DNA from: Sphingopyxis sp. OPL5
GTDB lineage: Bacteria > Pseudomonadota > Alphaproteobacteria > Sphingomonadales > Sphingomonadaceae
Assembly (NCBI RefSeq): GCF_003797775.2
Contig: NZ_CP060725.1
Span: forward strand, 248,001 to 312,000
Length of the DNA stretch: 64,000 bases
Reading direction: 5' to 3'
In this document: one piece after another, positions 54,154 to 61,763 of the stretch
Layout of the letters: each line of letters begins with the position of its first letter
Position numbering within the stretch: the first letter of the stretch is position 1
The notes under the pieces: model-generated
Databases searched by the model: none
The model's input: only the letters and a program-made list of their open reading frames with translations
Told to the model about the DNA's origin: nothing
Program-made: the position numbers and the translations under genes

Positions 54154-56547
54154 ATGTCCACGCATGCCCGAATGCTGCCCGCCGTCTACGCGACCGTGTC
54201 GCTCGCTGCACTTGCCATCGCCACGCCGGCGTTCGCGCAGGACGCCCCCGCCACCGACGACAGCGGCGGCGCGCTCCGCGAAATCGTCGTCACCGCGCAG
54301 AAGCGCTCCGAAAGCGTCCAGTCGATCCCGATCGCGGTCACCGCGCTCGACCAGACCGCGCTCGAATCGGCGACGATCGACGACATCCGCGACATCGCCG
54401 GCCGCGTTCCCAGTCTCGTCGTCGACTCGGTCGGCGCCGGGCCGAGCGCCGCCGCCATCTCGATCCGCGGCATCAGCTTCGAGGATATCGAGAAGAGCTT
54501 CGACCCCGCGGTCGGCGTCGTCGTCGACGGCGTCTTCATCGGCACCAACACCGGCCAGCTGCTCGACAGTTTCGACCTCGAACGCCTCGAAGTGCTGCGC
54601 GGTCCACAGGGCACGCTGTTCGGCCGCAACACCATCGGCGGCGTGATCAACGTCACCCGCACCAAACCGACCGACGATTTCGGCGTGCGCGGCCAGTTCG
54701 GCTATAGCCGCTTCGATACCAAGCGGGGGCGCCTGGTGGTCAACACCGGGACCCTCGGCGGCTTCATCGCGCTCAAGGCGTTCGGCTATTACGACAAGAC
54801 CGACGGCTATTATTACAACGTCACCAAGGGCCGCCGCGAGGGCAAATATGAAACGCTGACCGGCGGCGTCACCGCGCTGATCACCCCCAGCGACGCGATC
54901 ACCGCGCAGGTCACCTATCAGCACAGCCGCGAGCGCGGCGAAACGATCGCCGCGGCGCTGTCCGAAACCCGCCGCGACGTGATTTGCGCCGCGCCAGGTG
55001 CACCGGGCTTTTCGCCGCTGACCGAGTGCAACCGCTCGTTGCTGCCCAACCGCGGTCTGTATACGACCTTCAGCAACATCGACGCGCCGGTTCGCAACGA
55101 TGTCGACAGCATCACCGGCAATATCGACATCGACCTCAGCGACGCCATCACCCTTTCCTCGGTGACCGGCTATATCAAGAACAAGGAGTCGGTGACGCAG
55201 GATTTCGACGGCAGCTCGGCGAATTTCTTCGAAACCAAGCGCAACCAGAAATATCACCAGTTCAGCCAGGAGCTTCGCCTGCTGGCCGATTTCGACATGG
55301 TGAACCTGCTCGTCGGCGGCTATTATTTCGACAGCGGCTACACGCTCGACCAGTCGACGAACTTCGGCGTCGTGCTCGGTGGCGGATCGACGGCGGTGCT
55401 GCGCCAATATGTCGATCATAGCGCACGATCCTACGCCGGCTTCGCCGACGCGCAGATCAAGCTCAGCGACCAGTTCAAAGTGTCGCTCGGCGCCCGTTAT
55501 ACCGATGACAAAAAGACGATCTTCAACAATTACGGCCGCATCGGCGCGCTCGTCCGGATCACCCAGCCGACCTTCGACGGCACGACATGCGTCGCGGTGA
55601 CCGGCACGATCAGCCCTGCGCCGGGGGTCGTCCTGCCCGCCTATAGCCCCGCCAACAATTGTTCGGGCAGCGACAGCTTCGGCAAGTTCACCTGGCGCGC
55701 CAATGCCGAATATACCTTCGAACCCGGCAAGCTCGCCTATGCCTCCTTCTCGCGCGGTTTCCGCTCGGGCGGCTTCAACGGCCGCGCGGCGTCGCCGACC
55801 TCGCTCGGGCCGTACCAGCCCGAAACGGTCGACGCCTATGAGGTCGGGCTGAAGGCCGACTGGCTCGACCGCACGCTGCGCACCAACCTCGCCTTCTACT
55901 ACACCAAATATGACAACAAGCAGGAAGAGGTCGTCCAGCCCTCGCCGCCGGGATCGTCTAGCCCGCAGGAAACCGTGGTGCGCAACGCGTCGTCGGCCGA
56001 CATCAAGGGGTTCGAGGCCGAGATCATCGCGCAAATGTCCGACGCGTTCAGCTTCAACGCTTCGTTCAGCTACACCGACGCCAATTACAAGAATTTCTTC
56101 AACGATGTCGTCGGCCTGACCCCGGGCAGCGCGCAGGATGGCATCCCCGACGACGTCTCGACGCTGACGCTGCGCCGCGCGCCCAAATTCGCATGGTCGG
56201 CGGGGCTGAACTACAGCAAGGAGATCGGGTCGGGCCGCTTCGACGCCTCGACGCTGCTGCGGTACCAGAGCAAATATGCCACCTGCATCGCGCCCAACAA
56301 GCCGATCACCCCCGGCGCGGTCACCAACGACAACCGCTGCTTCACCGAGGACCGCGAAAACCTGTCGGCGCAGATCGGTTATACCTTCCTGCTCGGCGAC
56401 GATCGCGAGGTCAGCATGTCGCTGTTCGGGCGCAACCTGACCAACCACAAGGGGCTGTCATCGACCCTGCCGGTCGCCGGGCTCTTCACCTTCGGCGCGG
56501 CGCAGCAACCGCGCACCTATGGGGTCGAACTGGGCTTCCGTTTCTGA
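54154..56547 (+). CDS. TonB-dependent outer-membrane receptor
   Basis: A 797-residue receptor. The signal peptide (YATVSLAALAIATPAFAQ) is followed by a TonB-box-like EIVVTAQKRSESVQSIPIAVTAL, then the plug (GVVVDGVFIGTNTGQLLDSFDLERLEVLRGPQGTLFGRNTIGGVIN) and the barrel ending in ELGFRF. It imports a scarce or bulky ligand with TonB energy. GAGGGAGGA lies before the ATG at 54154; the upstream frame overlaps the SDR in another frame. In this cluster the ligand is probably the catabolic substrate, as for many sphingomonad receptors. Confidence 0.93.
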   Translation: MSTHARMLPAVYATVSLAALAIATPAFAQDAPATDDSGGALREIVVTAQKRSESVQSIPIAVTALDQTALESATIDDIRDIAGRVPSLVVDSVGAGPSAAAISIRGISFEDIEKSFDPAVGVVVDGVFIGTNTGQLLDSFDLERLEVLRGPQGTLFGRNTIGGVINVTRTKPTDDFGVRGQFGYSRFDTKRGRLVVNTGTLGGFIALKAFGYYDKTDGYYYNVTKGRREGKYETLTGGVTALITPSDAITAQVTYQHSRERGETIAAALSETRRDVICAAPGAPGFSPLTECNRSLLPNRGLYTTFSNIDAPVRNDVDSITGNIDIDLSDAITLSSVTGYIKNKESVTQDFDGSSANFFETKRNQKYHQFSQELRLLADFDMVNLLVGGYYFDSGYTLDQSTNFGVVLGGGSTAVLRQYVDHSARSYAGFADAQIKLSDQFKVSLGARYTDDKKTIFNNYGRIGALVRITQPTFDGTTCVAVTGTISPAPGVVLPAYSPANNCSGSDSFGKFTWRANAEYTFEPGKLAYASFSRGFRSGGFNGRAASPTSLGPYQPETVDAYEVGLKADWLDRTLRTNLAFYYTKYDNKQEEVVQPSPPGSSSPQETVVRNASSADIKGFEAEIIAQMSDAFSFNASFSYTDANYKNFFNDVVGLTPGSAQDGIPDDVSTLTLRRAPKFAWSAGLNYSKEIGSGRFDASTLLRYQSKYATCIAPNKPITPGAVTNDNRCFTEDRENLSAQIGYTFLLGDDREVSMSLFGRNLTNHKGLSSTLPVAGLFTFGAAQQPRTYGVELGFRF

Positions 56548-56557
56548 CGGATTGAAA

Positions 56558-56583
56558 CTTCCCGCCCCGGGCACGACGGGAAG
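56558..56583 (+). terminator. Hairpin after TonB receptor
   Basis: CTTCCCG pairs with CGGGAAG over a 12-base loop, 10 bases after the receptor stop. There is no T-run, so it may attenuate rather than end the transcript. Confidence 0.4.
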
Positions 56584-56593
56584 AAAGGGGGAG

Positions 56594-56622
56594 CAAGGGG
56601 CGGCGCGTTGCACCGCCCCTTG
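56594..56622 (+). promoter_or_regulatory. Strong hairpin before the oxygenase gene
   Basis: CAAGGGGCGG pairs exactly with CCGCCCCTTG over a 9-base loop, 36 bases before the ATG at 56659. It could be an mRNA-stability or attenuator element in the operon. Confidence 0.5.
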
Positions 56623-56658
56623 TTCGATCAAGCCCAGCGAACCGCACAAGGACCAGCG

Positions 56659-58122
56659 ATGACCCAGGCCTTTTTCGACCATCCCTATCTGTCAGGACAC
56701 CACCAGCCGGTGCGGTTCGAGGGCACCGCCCCCGACCTGATCGTCGAGGGCGAGATTCCGGCCGACCTCGTCGGCGTCTTCTATCGCAACGGCCCCGAGC
56801 CGCTCTATCCGACGCGCGAGGGCGAGTATCACTGGTTCGACGGCGACGGCATGGTCTATGCCTTCCACATCGAAGGCGGCCGCGCGGCGATGCTCAACCG
56901 CTGGGTGCGGACCGAGAAATTCGAGCTGGAGAAAGCGGCGGGCAAGCGCCTGTTCGGGCTGTTCGGCAACCCGATGACCGCCGATCCCTCGGTCGCCGGC
57001 AAGCGCTACAACACCGCCAACACCAACATCATCGTCCATGGCGGCAAGCTGCTCGCGCTGATGGAAGGCGCGCCGGCGGTCCAACTCGACCCGCGCACGC
57101 TCGAGACTTTGGGCGAGGAACATTATGGCGGGACGATCACCACCACCTTCTCCGCCCATCCCAAGATCGACCATTTTACCGGCGAACTGATCAACATCGG
57201 CATGGCGATCAATGGCCCGATGGGCGCCCCGCAAATGCGCTACGACGTGATCGCCGCCGATGGCAGCGTCCGCAGGGCCGAAGTCATCGACATGCCGCAC
57301 AACGCGCTGATGCACACCTTTTTCCTGACCGAAAACTGGGTCGTTTTCCCGGTCATTCCGATCGACGCCGACTTGGGTCGCTTCATGAAGGGCGGCCCGA
57401 TGACCGCCTGGGTCAACGGCCGTCCGACAAAATTCGGGGTGATGCCGCGCGAAGGCAGCGCTAGCGATATCCGATGGTTCGACTATGAACCGCGCCACAT
57501 GTTCCACGAACTCAACGTCTGGGAACAGGACGGCAAGATCGTCGCCGATGTCGCCGCCGCCAACGGCACCGCGCTCTTCCCCGATGAGACGGGTGTGAAA
57601 AGGACGCATGGCGACACACAGCAGAGCCTGCGCCGCTGGACGATCGATCCGGGCACCAACGGCAACGGCACCTGGATCAAGGAAGAAACGCTCAACGACC
57701 GCGACATCCAGTTCCCGCGCCCCGACGACCGCTTCATGACGCGCGCCTCGCGCCACAGCTTCGCCAACATCAACTTGAACAGCCGCGACGGCCGCGCCGA
57801 GGGAATGGACGGTGTGCTGCGGTTCGACACGGTGAGCGGCCAGGAAGACTATTATCATTTCGGCAACGGCGCCTCGTGCGGCGAGATGATCTTCGCGCCC
57901 AGGGTCGGCGCGCAAGGCGAGGGCGACGGTTATGCGATGACGCTCGTCCACCGCGCCGGCGCCGCGACGAGCGAACTCGCGATCTTCGACGCGCTCGACA
58001 TCGCGGCGGGTCCGGTCGCGATGGTGCAGATACCGTTCCGCGTCCCGTCGGGTTTCCATTGCAATTTCTACGCGGCTGACTCCATGCTCTACCGGCAGGC
58101 GCTCGGCGAAGGGCGCGCATAA
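56659..58122 (+). CDS. Carotenoid cleavage-type oxygenase
   Basis: A 487-residue non-heme iron oxygenase of the RPE65/lignostilbene dioxygenase fold. FYRNGPEPLYP and HWFDGDGMVYAF are N-terminal signatures. The four His ligands are probably in SAHPKIDH, MPHNALMHTFF, MFHELNVWE and GFHCNFY. It cleaves a C=C bond of a carotenoid, stilbene or related aryl-alkene. AAGGA lies 6 bases before the ATG. It sits between a TonB receptor and an acyl-CoA ligase, suggesting cleavage followed by CoA activation. Substrate unknown. Confidence 0.9.
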   Translation: MTQAFFDHPYLSGHHQPVRFEGTAPDLIVEGEIPADLVGVFYRNGPEPLYPTREGEYHWFDGDGMVYAFHIEGGRAAMLNRWVRTEKFELEKAAGKRLFGLFGNPMTADPSVAGKRYNTANTNIIVHGGKLLALMEGAPAVQLDPRTLETLGEEHYGGTITTTFSAHPKIDHFTGELINIGMAINGPMGAPQMRYDVIAADGSVRRAEVIDMPHNALMHTFFLTENWVVFPVIPIDADLGRFMKGGPMTAWVNGRPTKFGVMPREGSASDIRWFDYEPRHMFHELNVWEQDGKIVADVAAANGTALFPDETGVKRTHGDTQQSLRRWTIDPGTNGNGTWIKEETLNDRDIQFPRPDDRFMTRASRHSFANINLNSRDGRAEGMDGVLRFDTVSGQEDYYHFGNGASCGEMIFAPRVGAQGEGDGYAMTLVHRAGAATSELAIFDALDIAAGPVAMVQIPFRVPSGFHCNFYAADSMLYRQALGEGRA

Positions 58123-58138
58123 AGGGAGCGGGACAAAG

Positions 58139-59725
58139 GTGACGCAAAAGGTCGCAGCATTCGAGCGCGTCGCCGACGTCGCGCGGCGGAACGGGCGCGA
58201 ACGCCCCGACAAGATTCTCTTCCATTTCGAAGGCCGCACAACGCGCTACGCCGACTTCGACGCGAACAGCAACCGCGCCGCGAACGGCCTGATCGCGCTT
58301 GGGCTGAAACCCGACGACCGCGTCGCCTATCTCGGCAAGAACAGCGACCTCTATTTCGAAGCGGTGATGGCGGTGGCCAAGGCCGGCGGCGTGATGACTC
58401 CGGTCAACTGGCGCCTCGCGGTGCCCGAGATCGCGTGGATCATCGCCGATTGCGACGCGCGTTTCCTGCTGGTCGGCCCCGAATTCACCGATCTGGTCGC
58501 GACAAACCGGGATACTTTTCCCGGCATCGACCATGTCATCGCGACCGAAGGCGCGGCGAGCGGCTTCGCCGACTACCGCAGCTGGCGCGATGGCTTTCCC
58601 GACACCGACCCCGATATCGCGCGCGGCGAAAGTGACGCGGTGATCCAGATGTACACCTCGGGCACCACTGGCAAGCCCAAGGGCGCGGTGCTCACGAACG
58701 GGTCGGTGCTGCGCTCGAAGCTCGACCGCGACCCCGCGCTTCAGGCCGATTGGGAGCGCTGGGACGAAGACGACGTCGGGCTCGTCGCCATGCCCAGCTT
58801 CCATATCGGCGGCACCGGTTACGGCATCACCGTGATGACCAATGGCGCCACCGGCGTCATCACCCGCGAATTCGACCCCGGCGGGGTGCTCGACCTGATC
58901 GAGGCGCATGGCATCTCGAAAATCTTCATGGTCCCCGCGGCGATGCAGATCATCGTCAATCAGCCGCGTGCGCGCGAGGTCGATTTCTCGCGCCTCCGCC
59001 ACATCTCCTATGGCGCCTCGCCGATCCCGCTCGACCTGCTGCGCCAGTGTATCGACATCTTCCAGTGCGGCTTCGTCCAGATGTACGGGATGACAGAGAC
59101 GTCGGGGACGATCGCGGCGCTGCCGCCCGAGGATCACGACCCGGCGGGCAACGAACGGATGCGCTCGGTCGGCAAGCCGCTGCGCGGGGTCGAAATGCGG
59201 GTGATCGACGGCAGCGGCAACGCCCTGCCCCCGCGCGAAATCGGCGAAATCGCGATCCGGGCGCAGGCCAACATGCGCGAATATTGGGGCCGGCCCGAGG
59301 CGACGGCGGAGACGATCGACGGTGACGGCTGGCTGCGCACCGGCGACGCCGGCTACACCGACGAGGACGGCTATTTCTACCTCCACGACCGGGTCAAGGA
59401 CATGATCATCTCGGGCGGCGAAAATGTCTATCCGGCCGAGGTCGAGAATGCGATCTACGGCCACCCCGCCGTCGCCGACGTCGCGGTTGTCGGCGTCCCC
59501 GACGAAAAATGGGGCGAGGCGGTGAAGGCATGCGTCGTGCTGAAGGACGGCGAGACCGCCGACGCCGCCGAGATCATCACCTGGGCGCGGACACGGATCG
59601 CGGGTTACAAATGCCCCAAGTCGGTCGATTTCATCCCCGCGCTGCCGCGCAATCCGTCGGGCAAGATTTTGCGGCGCGAACTGCGCGCTCCCTATTGGGA
59701 AGGCCGCGAGCGGCAGATCGGATAG
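58139..59725 (+). CDS. Acyl-CoA synthetase (AMP-forming)
   Basis: A 528-residue adenylate-forming ligase. YTSGTTGKPKGAVLTN is the AMP-binding signature, followed by MYGMTETSG (A5), YTDEDGYFYLHDRVKDMIISGGENVYP (A7-A8 hinge) and PRNPSGKILRREL with the catalytic Lys. It joins a carboxylic acid to CoA. The start is GTG at 58139, preceded by AGGGAG. In context the acid could be the cleavage product of the oxygenase upstream. It ends the plus-strand operon; a palindromic repeat follows. Confidence 0.93.
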   Translation: MTQKVAAFERVADVARRNGRERPDKILFHFEGRTTRYADFDANSNRAANGLIALGLKPDDRVAYLGKNSDLYFEAVMAVAKAGGVMTPVNWRLAVPEIAWIIADCDARFLLVGPEFTDLVATNRDTFPGIDHVIATEGAASGFADYRSWRDGFPDTDPDIARGESDAVIQMYTSGTTGKPKGAVLTNGSVLRSKLDRDPALQADWERWDEDDVGLVAMPSFHIGGTGYGITVMTNGATGVITREFDPGGVLDLIEAHGISKIFMVPAAMQIIVNQPRAREVDFSRLRHISYGASPIPLDLLRQCIDIFQCGFVQMYGMTETSGTIAALPPEDHDPAGNERMRSVGKPLRGVEMRVIDGSGNALPPREIGEIAIRAQANMREYWGRPEATAETIDGDGWLRTGDAGYTDEDGYFYLHDRVKDMIISGGENVYPAEVENAIYGHPAVADVAVVGVPDEKWGEAVKACVVLKDGETADAAEIITWARTRIAGYKCPKSVDFIPALPRNPSGKILRRELRAPYWEGRERQIG

Positions 59726-59740
59726 CGCACCCCATATCGT

Positions 59741-59816
59741 CGTCATTGCGAGCGCAGCGAAGCAATCCAGAGTTGCGTAAACCGCTCTGGATTGCTTCGC
59801 TGCGCTCGCAATGACG
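59741..59816. repeat. Palindromic intergenic repeat, copy D
   Basis: 76 bases, identical to copy C at 50727 except one base near the right end. It lies between the convergent acyl-CoA ligase and SDR genes. Confidence 0.93.
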
Positions 59817-59823
59817 AAGCTTA

Positions 59824-60636
59824 TTATTGCGCCTGCAACTTCGCCATCGCCGCACCCACCGCCGCAGCAATATCATGCTCCTGCGGATTCCCCCGCAAAG
59901 CCAGCCCGCCATTGGGCTGCAAATTCTCGCCGGTCACGAACGCCTCGTCGCTCGCCAGCCACAGGCACGCATTCGCCACATCCTGCGCCGTGTTGAGCCG
60001 CCCCAGCGGATAACGCGGCAGGAAAGCATCGACGAGCCCCGGGGTCGCGAACGCCCCCTCGGTCATCGGCGACTCGGTAAATGCCGGCGACACGATATTC
60101 GCGCGGATGCCCGCGGCGCCGAAATCATTGGCGACGCAGCGGATCAGCGCCTCCGACCCCGTCTTGGTGCCGATATAAGCGGCGTGATTGCCGATCGGCG
60201 ATCGCGTCGTCGCCGACGAAATCTGGATGATCGACCCGCCGGTCGGATCGTTCGCCAGCATCGCGCCGACGAAGGCCTGGAGGAAATGATGCACCCCGGT
60301 GAACTGCAACGCGACGATGGCGTCCAGTTCCTCCTCGGTCACCTCGAGCAGCGGCTTGAGTAGCCCCCAGCCGCTCGCGTTCATCGCGATGTCGATCCCG
60401 CCCATCGCCGCCTTCGCCGCATCGGCGAGCGCAAAGACCGACGCCTTGTCGGTGATGTCACACAGCGCGGCGTGACCGCCGATCTCGGCCGCCAGCGCGT
60501 CGAGGGGTTCCCGCTTACGCCCCGCGACCATCACCGTCGCGCCTTCGCGCGCGAACAGCCGCGCGGTCACCTGCGCCATATTGCCCGTCGATGCGGCGCC
60601 GATGATGACGGCGCGTTTGCCTGCCAGCCTGCCCAT
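59824..60636 (-). CDS. SDR-family oxidoreductase, atypical cofactor loop
   Basis: A 270-residue protein of SDR type. The nucleotide loop reads GAASTGNMA rather than TGxxxGIG, and MNASGWG stands where NNAG is usual. SSATTRSPIGNHAAYIGTKTGSEALIR retains the active Tyr and Lys. GAGGAG precedes the ATG at 60636. It follows the CurA-type reductase gene by 10 bases, so they form a leftward two-gene unit. Catalysis is likely but the altered loop may change cofactor preference. Confidence 0.82.
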   Translation of the reverse strand: MGRLAGKRAVIIGAASTGNMAQVTARLFAREGATVMVAGRKREPLDALAAEIGGHAALCDITDKASVFALADAAKAAMGGIDIAMNASGWGLLKPLLEVTEEELDAIVALQFTGVHHFLQAFVGAMLANDPTGGSIIQISSATTRSPIGNHAAYIGTKTGSEALIRCVANDFGAAGIRANIVSPAFTESPMTEGAFATPGLVDAFLPRYPLGRLNTAQDVANACLWLASDEAFVTGENLQPNGGLALRGNPQEHDIAAAVGAAMAKLQAQ

Positions 60637-60646
60637 GTCGTTCTCC

Positions 60647-61645
60647 TCAGAGTTTCAAGAGTTGCTTGCCGCGGTTCTGGCCGCTGAACAGGCGTTTCAG
60701 CGTCGCGGGCGCATTTTCGAACCCGTGCTGCACATCCTCGCGGTAATTCAGCCGGCCATCGAGCACGAAGCCCTCGAGCCGCTTGCGGATCTCCGGAAAC
60801 TCGGCTGCCCAGTCGAGCACGATGAACCCCGCCATCGATCCGCGGCGGAAGATCAGGTTGAAGTAATTCTGCGGCCCCGCGGGCAGCGATCCGCTCTCGT
60901 ACCGGCTGATCCCGCCGCACACCGCGACCCGCGCGCCGGTTGCGATCTCGCCGAGCATGTCGTTCAAAATCGCGCCGCCGACATTGTCGAAGATCACGTT
61001 GACGCCGCCGGGGCAAAGCTCCTTGATCTGCTTTCGAACATTACCCGCCTTGTAATCGATCGCGGCGTCATAGCCCGCTTCCTCGACAAGCCAGCGACAC
61101 TTGTCCTCGCCCCCCGCGATGCCGACCGCGCGGCACCCGGCGATCTTCGCGAGTTGGCCGACCACCGATCCCGTCGCCCCCGCCGCGCCGGACACGAGCA
61201 CCGTATCGCCCGCGACCGGACGCCCGACCTTGAACAGCCCGCAATAGGCGGTGACGCCCGTGGTACCGAGCACCGACAGCATCGCGGTCGGCGGCAACGC
61301 GGTGTCGATCTTCACCAGCCCGTCGCCGTTCGAGACATGCCATTCGGTCCAGCCGGTCGAGCCCATCACCAGGTCGCCGGCGGCGAAACCCGGATGACGG
61401 CTCTCGACGACTTCGCTGATCCCGCTTCCGCGCATGACGTCGCCGATCGCCATCGGCGCGACATAGTCGGCGATATTTTCCATCCACCCCTTCTGCGCCG
61501 GGTCGAAGCCGAGGTAGAGTGTCTTGAGCAACAATTCGCCGTCGCCGGGCGCACCGACCTCCTTTTCGGCCAGCACGAAATCGCCGTCCTCGATCCCGCG
61601 TCCGCGCGGATGTCCGTTGAGCAGCCATTGGCGCGATGTCGGCAT
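60647..61645 (-). CDS. NADP-dependent CurA/MDR-family reductase
   Basis: A 332-residue zinc-independent medium-chain reductase. The N terminus (RQWLLNGHPRGR), LYLGFDPAQKGWM, LGTTGVTAYCGLFKVG, and GAAGATGSVVGQLAK (NADP-binding loop) mark the leukotriene B4 dehydrogenase/CurA group, which reduces alpha,beta-unsaturated ketones or aldehydes. A related gene begins at 63897. An SD-like AGGGAG precedes the ATG. It is upstream of the SDR in one leftward operon, divergent from the molybdoenzyme gene. Confidence 0.9.
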   Translation of the reverse strand: MPTSRQWLLNGHPRGRGIEDGDFVLAEKEVGAPGDGELLLKTLYLGFDPAQKGWMENIADYVAPMAIGDVMRGSGISEVVESRHPGFAAGDLVMGSTGWTEWHVSNGDGLVKIDTALPPTAMLSVLGTTGVTAYCGLFKVGRPVAGDTVLVSGAAGATGSVVGQLAKIAGCRAVGIAGGEDKCRWLVEEAGYDAAIDYKAGNVRKQIKELCPGGVNVIFDNVGGAILNDMLGEIATGARVAVCGGISRYESGSLPAGPQNYFNLIFRRGSMAGFIVLDWAAEFPEIRKRLEGFVLDGRLNYREDVQHGFENAPATLKRLFSGQNRGKQLLKL

Positions 61646-61763
61646 CGATACTCTCCCTGTTCTTTGTCCGGAAATTGCGCCCGCGTCCCGCCGTCAGCCA
61701 CCGCCAAAAGTGCCAGTCGATTGACGCCGCCGGGGGCGTAGGGTGCGATCAGGGAGAGAGAAG

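Noticed and set aside
53971..56448. 825-codon open frame on the minus strand
   Set aside because: Exactly antisense to the TonB receptor, Arg/Gly/Asp-biased composition and no domain. It is a shadow of a high-GC gene.
57770..59746. 658-codon minus-strand frame
   Set aside because: Antisense to the oxygenase and acyl-CoA ligase; crosses the intergenic region and the palindromic repeat.
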